From positions 1 to 6,353 of the forward strand of contig JACCXR010000392.1 of the NCBI GenBank assembly GCA_013696915.1: DNA of 6,353 bases, in the 5' to 3' direction. Below, piece after piece: positions 5,629 through 6,353 of this stretch (position 1 is the first letter of the stretch; every line of letters begins with the position of its first letter). The notes beneath the pieces were generated by a model. The model was not told the DNA's origin. It made no database searches and worked only from the letters and a program-made list of their open reading frames with translations. The position numbers and the translations under genes were made by a program. This DNA comes from Euzebyaceae bacterium (GTDB taxonomy: Bacteria; Actinomycetota; Nitriliruptoria; Euzebyales; Egibacteraceae).

Positions 5629-6237
5629 ATGCCGCGGCCGAAGATCCACGACGAGTCGACCAAGATGGCCCTGCTGGAGGCGGGCGCACGCGTCCTGGCG
5701 CGCGAGGGGCCGGCCGCGCTGACCACCAGGAGGGTCGCCGACGAGGTCGGGGCATCAACGACGGCCGTCTATACGCTGTTCGGTGGCAAGGGCGGCCTGG
5801 TCAGGGAGATCTACATCGAGGGCTTCGCGCGGCTGGCGGAGGCCTTCGCGGCCGTCGAGCGGGGACACGACCCCGTCGCCGACCTGCGGGCGCTCGGCCT
5901 GGCGTACCGGGCCCACGGTCTGGCGAACCCCCACCTCTACGAGCTGATGTTCGGCCGCCCGGTCCCGGAGTTTGCCCCGGCCACGGCGGACGTCCGCGAC
6001 ACCGTGAACTCGTTCCAGGTGCTCGTCGACGCGGTGCGGCGCTGCCTCGACCAGGGTCTGTTCGCCCCCGCCGACCCCTTGGGGATCGCCCTCCAGTTAT
6101 GGGGGCTCGTTCACGGCCTCACCAGCCTGGAGCTCCGCGGGGCGCTCGGCCCTCCGGAGCAGGCCGACGAGGTGTGGGACGCCGCGCTCGCCAACTCCTC
6201 CCGCGGGCTGCGCGCCGCATCCGAGGAAGGTCGCTGA
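5629..6237 (+). CDS. TetR/AcrR-family regulator with WHG-type C-terminal domain
   Basis: This 202-residue DNA-binding repressor has the standard TetR layout. The N-terminal helix-turn-helix spans about residues 31-52 (LTTRRVADEVGASTTAVYTLF), followed by the usual GGKGGLV helix. The C-terminal ligand domain has NPHLYELMFGRP (100-111) and WGLVHG (158-163), the marks of the WHG-type (TetR_C_33) group. The ligand is unknown. The ATG at 5629 is preferred over an in-frame GTG at 5623, because a -10-like TATGCT ends at 5622 and would overlap translation from the GTG. No ribosome site is seen, so the mRNA may be leaderless. The best regulatory targets are its own promoter and the divergent DUF1707 gene across the palindromic spacer. 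It ends 9 bases from the stop of the next, convergent gene. Confidence 0.92.
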   Translation: MPRPKIHDESTKMALLEAGARVLAREGPAALTTRRVADEVGASTTAVYTLFGGKGGLVREIYIEGFARLAEAFAAVERGHDPVADLRALGLAYRAHGLANPHLYELMFGRPVPEFAPATADVRDTVNSFQVLVDAVRRCLDQGLFAPADPLGIALQLWGLVHGLTSLELRGALGPPEQADEVWDAALANSSRGLRAASEEGR

Positions 6238-6246
6238 GCCTTCCGA

Positions 6247-6353
6247 TCAGCCGCGCTCCAGCGCCTCGAGGCGGGAGCGGAGGTCGTCGACCTCCGCGCG
6301 CAGCCGGCCGAGCTCCTCGACGATCGCGGAGGACGACGGCCGGCGGTCGGGCC
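6247..6353 (-). CDS. C-terminal fragment of a coiled-coil protein
   Basis: On the minus strand an open frame enters from the right edge and stops at TGA (6249-6247). The visible 34 residues begin with a polar stretch (DRRPSSS) and continue as a heptad-like coiled coil, IVEELGRLRAEVDDLRSRL, ending EALERG. Hydrophobic residues fall at a and d positions. Many actinobacterial proteins end this way, including some regulators and granule- or envelope-associated proteins, so no name is given. Its existence as a gene is supported by codon use with G or C at most third positions and by tight convergence with the TetR gene (9 bases between stops). Confidence 0.6.
   Translation of the reverse strand, partial: PDRRPSSSAIVEELGRLRAEVDDLRSRLEALERG

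Overview
The window is very G+C-rich DNA with codons ending mostly in G or C. Its gene content fits an actinobacterium: a bacterial XPB helicase paired with its helicase-associated partner protein, a DUF1707/2TM membrane protein, and probable leaderless mRNAs. The helicase pair is arranged as at the Mycobacterium tuberculosis Rv0861c-Rv0862c locus. The exact order or genus cannot be read from the sequence.

Layout, left to right. Positions 1-287 hold the 3' end of a peptide methionine sulfoxide reductase gene (msrB, plus strand). Positions 345-899 hold a two-gene type II toxin-antitoxin module (plus strand): a ribbon-helix-helix antitoxin followed three bases later by a RelE/ParE-type toxin. 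Its codon third positions look less G+C-rich than those of the flanking genes. Facing it on the minus strand is a two-gene operon at 4767-917. The promoter-proximal gene encodes a 723-residue helicase-associated protein without a motor, and the second encodes the XPB-type 3'-5' DNA helicase. The coding regions overlap by 13 bases. Both proteins carry a recognisably similar domain, so a shared role in DNA repair or remodelling is likely.

Positions 4768-5073 (306 bases) contain no credible gene but much structure: a probable operon promoter, two near-identical hairpin repeats of 41-42 bp set 81 bp apart, and dense G+C-rich palindromes. To their right, a minus-strand gene for a DUF1707 plus two-transmembrane-domain protein (5562-5074) diverges from a plus-strand TetR-family regulator (5629-6237). 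The two share a 66-bp intergenic region with operator-like palindromes. The window ends inside a convergent minus-strand gene, of which only a coiled-coil C-terminus is visible.

The most interesting unexplained item is the duplicated hairpin element between the membrane-protein gene and the helicase operon. One of its differences between copies would preserve pairing only in RNA transcribed leftward (minus strand). No wholly new multi-gene system is evident; the other modules belong to known families.
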